A DNA stretch of 43,858 bases. Origin: Gemmatimonadaceae bacterium. Its GTDB lineage: Bacteria; Gemmatimonadota; Gemmatimonadetes; Gemmatimonadales; Gemmatimonadaceae. Both the position numbers and the translations under genes were made by a program. The stretch is taken from positions 1-43,858 of the forward strand of contig JACCRF010000086.1 of the NCBI GenBank assembly GCA_013813715.1, in the 5' to 3' direction. Under the pieces are notes generated by a model that made no database searches, was not told the origin of the DNA, and worked only from the letters and a program-made list of their open reading frames with translations. Below are positions 8,503-16,856 of this stretch, piece after piece (the first letter of the stretch is position 1; each line of letters starts with the position of its first letter).

Positions 8503-10179
8503 TCACTTTCGCGCCGCTTCCACACTCGCGGTGACTGTCGATGCCGCGCTCTGAATCGCGGGAAGGTCCAGGTAGCCCCGGCGTCTGCCGCCCCGGCGAG
8601 CCACAACCGCCCGCCCGGTTCCACGCACTTGAAACGGCTCGAACGCGCCCGTCGACTGGCTGCCTTCCCACATCATCATCCACTCGTTCCACTCAGTCGA
8701 CGGCGTGCAGCTGGTTCCCGTGTTGACGAAGATCTCCTCGACCACGTGCGGTGCAATTGTCACCATCACTCCGGGGTTCACGTCGGTTTGCTCGCAGCGC
8801 GCTTTGCCGCCGCCGCAGACGAGCCGTCCAATCCGTGGATTGAGAATCGGGATCACGGTTGCCGCGATGGTGCTTCCCGGCTGGACGCGCACTTGGTTCC
8901 GGCAGCTGCCCCGTGGGACCGCGCTCACACTCACATCCAGTGCAACCTTCTCGGAAGTGAATTTCGGCGCTCCTGGCTGAGACTGCTTTTCGTCCCATAC
9001 AACCTTCAGCATGCCAGTCCTGAATTCGGTCCTGGAAGACGAGAAAAAGGAACCGCGTCCCTGCTCAGCGTACACGTTCTCTATCTTTGACTCGACGCTC
9101 ACACGGTACTCGATCCGCTTTCCGCATTCCTGAATCTTCGAGACGTGATCCCCCGGCAACAGCTCCGGCAGATTCACTATCACCAGCAACCGGGCGGCCG
9201 AAGTCATCTTCTGGAGCTGAAAAACGGGACTCTCGTTCCGCATGCACCGCTCGTATGTGCGGTTGAACGAGTCGCCAAGCGCCTTGTAAACTTCCACCCA
9301 CGCGTTCTCCAGCGGTTCGGCGAAATCCGCCGGCGCTCCCGCCTCCCCCATCATCAGCTGCACGGTTCGCTCGAATGCTACGACCTCGCTCATCACGCAA
9401 GGCAGAAGCGAATCGTCTTTCTCCAGCTGCGCGATTACGGGCTTCAAAATGTTGTTCAGATAACTGCGCGCGAGCTCGATGAATCTCGCCGCCAGATCAG
9501 CGATGCCACTTTCATCGCCCATGAGCGCTGCTCGACGGCGGGCCGCAAAGGCCTTGTTAAGCTCGCGGAAGACGCGGTTTGCACATGCCTGAGGAATCTT
9601 CGCGTCGATCGCGCTCATCGCCGCATCGCTGCCGCTCGCAATCGCAAACCCGCTGAAATGGTTTACCTGAAACGCGGTTACCGCTGACCGTGGCATCACA
9701 GGGTGGAGATGCAGGTCGTTGCCGCTCGCATCCCACGCGATCGGGAATGCCTGCGCCGCAGAAACCGGAGAGGGGGGTTTTATCTCCAGCGTAGCGGGCT
9801 CCAGCAGGAGCAGGCCGTCGGGCTCGAGCTGCGCGCCTGCAACGACTGTTGCACCGCCTGGCAGACCGGCAATCGATGTGACTGGAGTGACGGTGATCTG
9901 TTCATCCGAGACGAGAGCGCCCTGGGGAATCGTCAGCGTGAACTGCGTGCCGTCGGCGGCTGTCGCGGTGACATTACCTCCACTGTTCGAGACAATCGCC
10001 CACCCGGCTCGCGCAGAATCCATCTGCAGCTGAACGACCGCGGGATCGGCGGCAGGCGTTGTGAACAAGCCCGGCCCAATGCTCAGCGGGACGCCGCCGC
10101 CCGTGGACTGATTCGATTGCTCATCGCTTCCGCAGGCGAGGCAAAATCCAATCACCGCAAGAACACCTGTCTTTCTCAT
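8503..10179 (-). CDS. Large lipoprotein with ZU5-like beta domain (558 aa)
   Basis: The start at ATG 10177-10179 gives MRKTGVLAVIGFCLAC, a lipoprotein signal with Cys16, and GGGAAG lies about 9 nt upstream. After a Ser/Gly linker, residues near 60-190 form a beta-rich module: GGNVTATAADGTQFTLTIPQ, GALVSDEQITVTPV, LEPDGLLLLEPATLEI and FQVNHFSGFAIA. This ZU5/autoproteolytic-like pattern is common in secreted hypothetical proteins of this phylum. A helical region with several cysteines and a C-terminal beta region follow, without a recognised domain. The frame is intact over more than 1.6 kb, unlike every other gene in the element. Function is unknown. Confidence 0.7.
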   Translation of the reverse strand: MRKTGVLAVIGFCLACGSDEQSNQSTGGGVPLSIGPGLFTTPAADPAVVQLQMDSARAGWAIVSNSGGNVTATAADGTQFTLTIPQGALVSDEQITVTPVTSIAGLPGGATVVAGAQLEPDGLLLLEPATLEIKPPSPVSAAQAFPIAWDASGNDLHLHPVMPRSAVTAFQVNHFSGFAIASGSDAAMSAIDAKIPQACANRVFRELNKAFAARRRAALMGDESGIADLAARFIELARSYLNNILKPVIAQLEKDDSLLPCVMSEVVAFERTVQLMMGEAGAPADFAEPLENAWVEVYKALGDSFNRTYERCMRNESPVFQLQKMTSAARLLVIVNLPELLPGDHVSKIQECGKRIEYRVSVESKIENVYAEQGRGSFFSSSRTEFRTGMLKVVWDEKQSQPGAPKFTSEKVALDVSVSAVPRGSCRNQVRVQPGSTIAATVIPILNPRIGRLVCGGGKARCEQTDVNPGVMVTIAPHVVEEIFVNTGTSCTPSTEWNEWMMMWEGSQSTGAFEPFQVRGTGRAVVARRGGRRRGYLDLPAIQSAASTVTASVEAARK

Positions 10180-10315
10180 CGGCTGCTTCTTCCCGCGTGA
10201 GCAATTGCCTGCAACATTCACGGACCGCGTTAGGACTACCCCAAAATATGCTCTTTTCCCACGCGTGAGTCGATCTTTGGAAAAGGTCTTAAATTGGGTC
10301 TCTTCTCCACACATC

Positions 10316-10717
10316 ATGGACTCCCGCCTCACCGCTGCGCTCGCCCACCGCTACCGCATCGAGCGCGACACTTGGCGCCGGCGGAATGGCGACCGTGTAT
10401 CTCGCTCACGACGTGAAGCACAGTCGCCAGGTTGCGGTGAAGGTGCTCCGCCCCGAGCTCTCTGCAGCGCTCGGTCACGATCGGTTCCTGCGGGAAATCA
10501 CGACCACGGCGAACCTCCGCCACCCCAACATCCTCCCACTCTTCGATTCGGGCAAGGTCGACGGTCATGTGTTTTACTTCATGCCGTTTATCGAGGGAGA
10601 ATCGCTCCGCGACCGGCTGACGCGTGAAGGGGCGCTGCCAATACCCGACGTGCTCATAATCGCCACGAAGTGGCCGACGCACTGAGCTATGCGCACGGCC
10701 GCGGTGTCGCTCATCGC
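10316..10717 (+). pseudogene. Truncated, frameshifted Ser/Thr protein kinase
   Basis: It begins MDSRLTAALAHRYRIER and is then displaced by one extra base at 10367-10370. It continues LGAGGMATVYLAHDV, VAVKVLRPELSAAL, HDRFLREI, HPNILPLFDSG and EGESLRDRLTREG. A 1-nt loss near 10667 shifts the frame again into VADALSYAHGRGVAHR. The sequence stops matching exactly where the catalytic HRD aspartate should follow (10717). Beyond that is element-end sequence. The N-lobe is clearly a Hanks-type kinase of the same broad group as the three kinases at 27-33.6 kb, but it is not a copy of them. Confidence 0.88.
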
Positions 10718-10720
10718 GCG

Positions 10721-10740
10721 CTGTGCCCAAATTGTGCCCG
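10721..10740 (+). promoter_or_regulatory. Candidate integrase arm-type site pair, right
   Basis: TGTGCCC occurs at 10722 and TTGTGCCC at 10732, in direct repeat with an 11-bp period. It matches the left pair at 18 of 20 bases and lies 116 bp inside the right 42-bp repeat. It could instead be a relic of a second integrase tail, because the minus strand reads AGTIWAQ. Confidence 0.4.
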
Positions 10741-10855
10741 CACACGCGCGAAACATCAACAAGAACGAGAGGCTCGCAATAAAGCGAACCTCTCGGAAGC
10801 CCTTCGCGCGGAGCAACTTCGTTCACCATCGCTAAACACGCGAAGTGGTCTCGGT

Positions 10856-10897
10856 CGGATTAAAAGTCCGTTGCTCTACCAGCTGAGCTACCGGGTC
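10856..10897 (-). repeat. Attachment-site repeat, right copy (5' half of tRNA-Lys only)
   Basis: Perfect 42-bp copy of 7068-7109. It reads tRNA-Lys from the acceptor 5' strand through the anticodon stem, then diverges, so it cannot form a tRNA. It marks the other edge of the integrated element. Confidence 0.9.
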
Positions 10898-11043
10898 GCG
10901 CTGCATCGCTTTGCGGCGCGATCAAGGAATCTATGCGCGGCAAAGACCCAGATACAGCGGCCATCGCAACGGCCCCGTCGCACCAAACGCCTAGGCATGC
11001 GGCCGGATCGATTCCCATCGGTGCCGTGCCCCGACCCGCCGGC

Positions 11044-12333
11044 CTAGAAGTTTCCGGTGACCCCGTCAAAGCGCGTGTTGACAACGTTGTTCAGAACAGA
11101 ACCGAACGTGTAACTCAAACCGACGCTCGCGAAGTACCGGTACGACGTCGCGAGCTGGCGCTGCCGCAACAGAATGTCCTCGTCGGTCAGGCCAGCTTTC
11201 ACGAGATACAACTGGTCACGAACCAGCGCGGCACTCGAATAGAGGTTCACGCTCAGACCCTTGATGAGCCGCACGTCGAGGCTGTTGAACAACACCAGCC
11301 GGCGCTTGCTGAAGTCGTCGAGGAAGTTGGCGGCTTCGAGCGAAGCGCTCACCGAGCCCCAGGGCTGCTTAAGCCCCAGTGAGGTGGTCAGTGAGTGATC
11401 CGGGCGCACTTCCGACAGCTTGTCAAAAATCGTCGTATCCTCATAGCTGAATGAGTTAATACCCACCGAATACAGCAACGTCAGTTGCCGCCGGGTCGAT
11501 TCCGAGTATGGAAAAACATTGTACTCGACCGCCGGAGCGAATCGCGCCGCGAGCTTCTGATTCAAAAATGTGGATGAGCTAGCCGATGCCCGTTGCCCCA
11601 CCGACCAGTGGGGACTCAGGCTCTTGACGATCAGCTCGCTGGCCCCGTAGGAGTGCGAGTAGTTCGAGAACCTGGTACCATCGCTGAACGTGAACTTGCC
11701 CTCCTCGTAACTCCCCTGAAAGCTTACGTTCAGCTTCCACGCCTCGGTCGTCCGGTTGGCGGATGTCGATCCGTACAGGTTGGCGAAGCGCTGTGACTTT
11801 TCGCCGTTGAAAAAGCCATTTGCCCTCGTTCGGAAAACCCAGTAGTTCCACGGATCCCTTGTTGCCGTCCCCTCAGGCTTCGCGGCCGATGGCACGGCAG
11901 GGAGCAGCGTTACCTCAAGGCGTTCACCGACTGGAGACCGCGCCACGTACCGAACGAGACCGAGCTTGATGGTGCGCGACAGGCCCCTTCTGATCTCGTC
12001 CTCGGTTGCCACTTGTGGCATGATGAGCTGAAGCGTGTCCGCTGATCCGGTCAGTTGCTTCTGACCGATGAAATTCAACGTGAACGCACTGGCTCCGCTG
12101 CCGGTGCGCTGGCGAGTGACAAACACATTCAGCGCCGCCTCCTGACGGTCACGTACATAGTCGACGAAAGGAATCTCAGTACGAAAGAAATCGAAGTCGC
12201 ATCCCTGATACTGGCAGTCGATGAACACCCGGAGCTGCCCGGGATCTGCGCGTGCCTGCTGCGCCGCGAGACCTCCCGGCCAGCCGGCAGCAGCGAGGGC
12301 GAAGATGCACCACGGGGACAGCGCTCGAATCAC
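11044..12333 (-). CDS. Predicted outer-membrane beta-barrel protein, function unknown
   Basis: 429 aa from GTG 12331-12333, chosen because GGAG lies 5 nt upstream and the next residues (VIRALSPWCIFALAAAGWPG, then GLAAQ) form a signal peptide. The mature N-terminus contains LRVFIDCQYQGCDFDFFRTE, then FVDYVRDRQEA, a recurrent start for a family of hypothetical proteins in Acidobacteriota and Gemmatimonadota. The second half alternates hydrophobic and polar residues in strand-length blocks (for example LNVSFQGSYEEGKFTF, SVSASLEAANF, ASVGLSYTFGS), as in a beta-barrel. No enzyme motif is seen. Its stop is about 150 bp from the right attachment repeat, so it belongs to the flanking chromosome. Confidence 0.65.
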   Translation of the reverse strand: MIRALSPWCIFALAAAGWPGGLAAQQARADPGQLRVFIDCQYQGCDFDFFRTEIPFVDYVRDRQEAALNVFVTRQRTGSGASAFTLNFIGQKQLTGSADTLQLIMPQVATEDEIRRGLSRTIKLGLVRYVARSPVGERLEVTLLPAVPSAAKPEGTATRDPWNYWVFRTRANGFFNGEKSQRFANLYGSTSANRTTEAWKLNVSFQGSYEEGKFTFSDGTRFSNYSHSYGASELIVKSLSPHWSVGQRASASSSTFLNQKLAARFAPAVEYNVFPYSESTRRQLTLLYSVGINSFSYEDTTIFDKLSEVRPDHSLTTSLGLKQPWGSVSASLEAANFLDDFSKRRLVLFNSLDVRLIKGLSVNLYSSAALVRDQLYLVKAGLTDEDILLRQRQLATSYRYFASVGLSYTFGSVLNNVVNTRFDGVTGNF

Positions 12334-12492
12334 GTTGACTCCGGAAATGAGGATGTCGTGTGTTGAAACGCCAAAACCATTCGGGAAGTGTAAGAACAGC
12401 AAAGCTCCGTCGCTTTCGTCACCCCTTTCCTCGATATTGAGCGGACTCCGACACATCCGTAGTGCAATCCCGCAACCTAAAGCCCGGTTCTC

Positions 12493-15345
12493 ATGAGCTC
12501 AAGACTGACAATTGCAACTCTACTGCTGCTCGCCGCCTCGACTGTCGCCGCTCAGCAGCCGGCGCCCAACTCCCCCGCCGCCTCGGTAGCGCTGTCGCCC
12601 GCCACACCGCTGCCTGTGGACCCGAAGGTAAAGATCGGGACGCTTCCGAACGGCATTCGCTATTACATCCGCAAGAACGCAAAGCCTGAGAAGCGTGCCG
12701 AGCTGCGGCTCGTGGTCAACGCCGGCTCTATCCTCGAGGCCGACGATCAGCGCGGCATGGCGCACGTCCTCGAGCACACCGGCTTCAACGGCACCCGCAA
12801 CTTTGCGAAGAACGACCTCATCAAGTATCTGGAGTCCATTGGCGTGCGGTTCGGCGCCGACCTCAATGCCTACACCGGCTTCGACGAGACAGTCTTCATT
12901 CTCCCCGTGCCGACTGACTCGGCCCACATCCTGGACAAGGCGTTCCTGATCCTCGAGGACTGGGCGCATGGCCAGATATTCGACTCCGCCGAAGTCATGA
13001 GTGAGCGCGGGATCGTCCGCGAAGAGTGGCGCGGCTCGAAAGGCGCCAGCGAGAGGATGCTCCAGCAGTGGCTGCCAATTGCGTTTCGCGGCTCGCGCTA
13101 CGCCGAGCGTCTTCCAATCGGTACCGAGCAGAGCATCATGTCGGTCACGCCGGCGAAACTACGGGCATTCTATCGTGACTGGTATCGCCCTGACCTGATG
13201 GCCGTCATCGCCGTCGGCGATTTCGAACCGGCCGCTATCGAAGCGAAGATCCGCAAGCACTTCAGCGGCATTGAGGCACGGCCGAACGCGCCCAGGCGCA
13301 CAGTATTCGACATCCCGGTCAACAAGGCACCTCTCGTCGCAATCGCGACCGACCGCGAAGCGACGCAATCGTCCGTCAACCTGATCTACAAGCTCCCGGC
13401 GACCACGACCCGCAATGTCGGTGACTACCGCCGGCTGCTCGCCGAGCGGCTCTACATCAGAATGATCAACGCGCGATTCGCGGAGATCGCCCAGAAGCCT
13501 GACGCGCCATTCTTGGGCGCAGGAGCCTCGAAGGATGCTTTCTTCGGACGCAATGTCGAGGCGTTCACTCTCGCCGCGGGCGTGAAGGATGGCGGCATTG
13601 AGGAGGGGGTTGAATCGCTCCTCACCGAAGCCCGCAGGGTTGACCAGTACGGTTTTCTTCAGACCGAGCTCGATCGCGCGCGGCAGGATGTCCTTCGCGG
13701 ACTGGAACGGAGCTATGCCGAAAGGGACAAGACGCTGTCGGCATCTCACGCTCAGGAATACATAGGCAACTATCTCCAGTCGGAAGCCATTCCCGGCATC
13801 GAGTACGAGTACTCTCTCGCGCGTGGAATACTCCCGCAGCTCACGCTGGCCGAGGTCAACCGGCTCGGCAGCGGGTGGATCGGCGACGAGAACCGCGTGA
13901 TCATCGTCCAGGTCCCCCTCAAGGAAGGGGTCGTGACGCCGACCGAGAAGGGAATCCTCGCCGTGTTCCAGCGCGCATCGACGTCGGCGGTTACGGCGTA
14001 TACCGAGTCCCTTTCCGGTGACGCGTTGATCGACGTCATTCCGGCGCCGGGAAAAATCGCCGGGACGCGCGCGATTCCGAGCATTGCCGCAACCGAATGG
14101 AAGCTTTCCAATGGCGCACGTGTCATTGTCAAGCCGACTGACTTCAAGGACGATGAGATCCTCTTCGGTGCCTTCAGCGCCGGCGGAACCTCGCTCGCTT
14201 CCGATCCCGACTACGTTTCGGCGTTTCTCGCGGGTCAGATAGTGCCACTGGGCGGAGCCGGCAAGTTCAGCCAGATCGACCTCGGAAAGAAGCTGAGTGG
14301 CAAGGCCGTGCGGGTTTCACCGTCAATTACAGAAGTATCGGAAGGCTTCAGCGGCCAGACCTCGCCAAAGGACGTCGAGACATTTTTCCAGCTCATCCAC
14401 CTGCAGTTCACGGCGCCGCGCATGGACACGGCGGTGTTCACCGCGTTCCGCAATCAGGTGGGTCCCTTCCTCGCGAACCGCAGTGTGTCGCCCGAGGCGG
14501 TCTTCCAGGACACTGTGCAGGTAACGATGAGCCAGCGCCACTTCCGGGCTCGCCCGTTCACGCCGGCGGTGTTCGGTGAAGCGAGTCTCGAGAAGGCCTT
14601 CGCTTTCTACAAGAGCCGGTACGCGGATGCAGGCGACTTTACCTTCGTGTTCGTTGGAAACGTCGATACGGCTTCGCTGAAGCCGCTCGTCGAGCGGTAC
14701 CTCGCCACGCTACCATCTTCGGGACGAAAGGAAGCGGCACGGGACAATGGCGGCGCGCCCCCCAAAGGAATCGTCGAGAAGACGGTTCGAAAGGGTGTCG
14801 AGCCAAAGGCGAGCACTCTCATCGCCTTCACGGGCGCATGCAGGTACTCGCCGGAGAACCGCTTCGCCCTCCGCGCGCTCGCAACGCTCCTCCAGATTCG
14901 TCTCAACGAGACTCTTCGCGAGAAGCTCGGAGGTACGTACAGCCCGAACGTCGTCGGAACGTGCAACAACCTGCCGCGCCAGGAGTACGCGATCCAGATC
15001 CAGTATGGGTCGTCTCCAGATAACGTTGACCTGCTTTCGCGCACGGTGCTCGCGCTCCTGGACACTCTGAAGACTCAGCCGGCGAGCCAGGCCGACGTGG
15101 ACAAGGTGAAGGAGCAGATAGTCAGGACTCGGGAGGTCGAGGTGAAGCAGAACTCGTACTGGGTCGCGAACATCATGTCCCGCGAGCAGGCCGGAGAGGA
15201 TCTCGCCGGATTGCTTGCGCCGTACGACAGGATGGTTTCCGGATTGACGGCCGCTCAGCTCCAGCAGGCGGCACGGACGTACTTCGATACCGGCAACTAC
15301 GCGCGTTTCGTGCTTCTGCCGGAAGCTCCAAAGACGACCCCGTAG
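12493..15345 (+). CDS. M16 family zinc metallopeptidase (PqqL/insulinase-like), secreted
   Basis: 950 aa. The signal peptide MSSRLTIATLLLLAASTVAA is followed by a Pro/Ala linker. The first peptidase half carries the inverted zinc motif HVLEH at 91-95 and the downstream glutamates of RGIVREEWR (173-180). Later regions (LREKLGGTYSPNVVG near 815) match the R/Y pair seen in the C-terminal M16 half. The length and two-half layout fit periplasmic PqqL-type peptidases, which degrade unfolded or peptide substrates. The neighbours give no pathway. It is convergent with the methyltransferase at 15352. Confidence 0.92.
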   Translation: MSSRLTIATLLLLAASTVAAQQPAPNSPAASVALSPATPLPVDPKVKIGTLPNGIRYYIRKNAKPEKRAELRLVVNAGSILEADDQRGMAHVLEHTGFNGTRNFAKNDLIKYLESIGVRFGADLNAYTGFDETVFILPVPTDSAHILDKAFLILEDWAHGQIFDSAEVMSERGIVREEWRGSKGASERMLQQWLPIAFRGSRYAERLPIGTEQSIMSVTPAKLRAFYRDWYRPDLMAVIAVGDFEPAAIEAKIRKHFSGIEARPNAPRRTVFDIPVNKAPLVAIATDREATQSSVNLIYKLPATTTRNVGDYRRLLAERLYIRMINARFAEIAQKPDAPFLGAGASKDAFFGRNVEAFTLAAGVKDGGIEEGVESLLTEARRVDQYGFLQTELDRARQDVLRGLERSYAERDKTLSASHAQEYIGNYLQSEAIPGIEYEYSLARGILPQLTLAEVNRLGSGWIGDENRVIIVQVPLKEGVVTPTEKGILAVFQRASTSAVTAYTESLSGDALIDVIPAPGKIAGTRAIPSIAATEWKLSNGARVIVKPTDFKDDEILFGAFSAGGTSLASDPDYVSAFLAGQIVPLGGAGKFSQIDLGKKLSGKAVRVSPSITEVSEGFSGQTSPKDVETFFQLIHLQFTAPRMDTAVFTAFRNQVGPFLANRSVSPEAVFQDTVQVTMSQRHFRARPFTPAVFGEASLEKAFAFYKSRYADAGDFTFVFVGNVDTASLKPLVERYLATLPSSGRKEAARDNGGAPPKGIVEKTVRKGVEPKASTLIAFTGACRYSPENRFALRALATLLQIRLNETLREKLGGTYSPNVVGTCNNLPRQEYAIQIQYGSSPDNVDLLSRTVLALLDTLKTQPASQADVDKVKEQIVRTREVEVKQNSYWVANIMSREQAGEDLAGLLAPYDRMVSGLTAAQLQQAARTYFDTGNYARFVLLPEAPKTTP

Positions 15346-15351
15346 ACTAGC

Positions 15352-16101
15352 TCAGTCTCCGTGCCCGGCGCGGAGGCTGAGCGGCCACCTGACCGATCGG
15401 CGGAACGAGGGCTCACCCCATACTTCCCTCAGCTGCTCTTCGACGGCGATAACGGGATCGCTTCCATGTTCGGAGGCGTATCGCGCGGTGGCTGACCATG
15501 TGCGCAGATAGCCGCACAGCTCGGGAAGCGACCAGCTCGATTCGAGCGTGAAGTTCGGTGGAGCGATCTCCTCGAACGGAAACGATATCGACTTGTATCC
15601 GTCGAGAACGATCCACCTCTCGGGGTGCCAGTAGCTCTCGAGCGTTCCGCGGTTGTAGCGCCGCACGATCTCGTTGGCTGCCGGGTCGTCGATGACAGGA
15701 TCACCATAGCCCCAGATCGCGATCGCGCCGCCTGCCTTCAGCACCCGCCGCGCCTCACGATAGAACTCGTCGAGGTCGAACCAGTGTGCAGCCTGAGCAA
15801 CTGTAATCAGATCTGTGGATGCGTCAGGAATACCGCTCTCGTATGCAGTCGATATCGCATACTCGACTCCTGGGGCGGGAACTGCGCAGGCGATCTGGCT
15901 CGAGCTGGCGTCGGTGGCGATCACGCGCTCAAAGAATTTCGCCAGTCCGGTCGCTGCCTGGCCATTCCCCGTCGCGCAATCCCACGCGAGCACGCGCCGC
16001 GGCGCCAGGCTCGCGAGGTACTCGAACATCTCTCGCGGGTACAGCGGCCGATACGCCGCGTACAGACTTGCGCGCTCGGAGAAGAGATCCCTGAAGCTCA
16101 C
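15352..16101 (-). CDS. Class I SAM-dependent methyltransferase
   Basis: 249 aa, GTG start at 16099-16101. It has the motif-I region VLAWDCATGNGQAATGLAKF, then ERVIATDAS (motif after strand 2), DLITVAQAAHWFD (post-II/motif IV, typical of the UbiE/TMT-like group) and ARRVLKAGGAIAIWGYG (motif after strand 5). Sequence similarity to yeast-TMT1/trans-aconitate-type methyltransferases is suggested by the AAHWFD motif, but the substrate is unknown. A palindromic element (16116-16195) lies directly upstream and probably separates it from the fasciclin gene. Confidence 0.85.
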   Translation of the reverse strand: MSFRDLFSERASLYAAYRPLYPREMFEYLASLAPRRVLAWDCATGNGQAATGLAKFFERVIATDASSSQIACAVPAPGVEYAISTAYESGIPDASTDLITVAQAAHWFDLDEFYREARRVLKAGGAIAIWGYGDPVIDDPAANEIVRRYNRGTLESYWHPERWIVLDGYKSISFPFEEIAPPNFTLESSWSLPELCGYLRTWSATARYASEHGSDPVIAVEEQLREVWGEPSFRRSVRWPLSLRAGHGD

Positions 16102-16115
16102 CCATAAACATTATT

Positions 16116-16195
16116 GACACAGAGCCCACGGCGACCAGAGAGCAGGCCGAAATGGTCGATTTCGGCTTTACTCGGGTCACCGTGGTCTCTGTGTC
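16116..16195. repeat. Nested palindromic element, copy 1
   Basis: Outer arms 16116-16136 and 16175-16195 pair at 19 of 21 positions (GACACAGAG...CTCTGTGTC). An inner perfect stem, GCCGAAAT (16147-16154) with ATTTCGGC (16160-16167), encloses a 5-nt loop. It sits between two same-strand genes and could act as a terminator for the fasciclin gene. The GACACAGA-type arms resemble those of the palindromes at 26829-26910 and 40936-41107. Confidence 0.7.
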
Positions 16196-16223
16196 CTAAG
16201 CGGCTTCTTTTCGAGCCGGAATG

Positions 16224-16784
16224 CTACATCTTCGGGAGCAGCACCCTGTCGAGCACGTGGATCACGCCGTTCGACTGGTAGACGTTGTACGTCGAGATAC
16301 GCGATGTCCCGCCGCTCTCGTCTGTCACGACGATATTGCGTGCTCCGTTCATGGATGCCGTTAGCGTGCCGCCGCTCGCGGTCTTAAGTATTGCGCGGCC
16401 GTTCCCCTTTCTGATCATTTTCTCGAGCGCCGCCGCATCGTACTTGCCGGGGACGACATGGTACGTCAGCACCTTCGCCAGGCTGGCCTTGTTCTCCGGC
16501 TTGAGCAGCGTAGCGACCGTACCGTCGGGGAGGTTCTCGAATGCGTCGTTGACCGGCGCGAAAACCGTGTACGGGCCGGCGCCTTTCAGCGTCTCGACCA
16601 GGTCCGCCGCCTTGACCGCCGCGACAAGCGTCGTGTGGTCGGCCGATTTCACCGCGTTGTCGACGATGTCCTTCGTCCTGTACATGGCTTCACCGCCAAC
16701 CATGACTGTCTGAGCCGATGCCGCGGGTGCCGCACCGATGGCAAGCGCTACGGCGAATGAGGCCGTGGAAAGAATTCTCTTCAT
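16224..16784 (-). CDS. Secreted fasciclin (FAS1) domain protein
   Basis: 186 aa. The signal peptide MKRILSTASFAVALAIGAA ends before AQ. A single FAS1 domain spans about 38-184, with the two family boxes: YTVFAPVNDAFENLP (H1) and a C-terminal NVYQSNGVIHVLDRVLLP (H2), plus TYHVVPGKY between them. FAS1 domains mediate adhesion or ligand binding at the cell surface. It follows the DUF4097 gene after 72 bp on the same strand and may be the last gene of the sigma-factor cluster. A GGAGA ribosome site precedes the ATG. Confidence 0.93.
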   Translation of the reverse strand: MKRILSTASFAVALAIGAAPAASAQTVMVGGEAMYRTKDIVDNAVKSADHTTLVAAVKAADLVETLKGAGPYTVFAPVNDAFENLPDGTVATLLKPENKASLAKVLTYHVVPGKYDAAALEKMIRKGNGRAILKTASGGTLTASMNGARNIVVTDESGGTSRISTYNVYQSNGVIHVLDRVLLPKM

Positions 16785-16856
16785 TGTCTCGCGTTCTCCG
16801 AAATGAGGTGTGTTGTCACGCCTACATACGCGGCAGTCCGCGAATCGGATTTCTGC

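Noticed and set aside
10574-10816. 80-aa minus-strand frame ending in kinase shadow, with AGTIWAQ similar to the integrase tail
   Set aside because: Similarity is limited to seven residues encoded by the TGTGCCC pair. The rest reads antisense to the kinase fossil. Kept only as an alternative explanation of the repeat.
10856-10897. Second tRNA-Lys gene
   Set aside because: Only the 5' half is present. There is no T-arm or 3' acceptor strand, so it is an attachment remnant.
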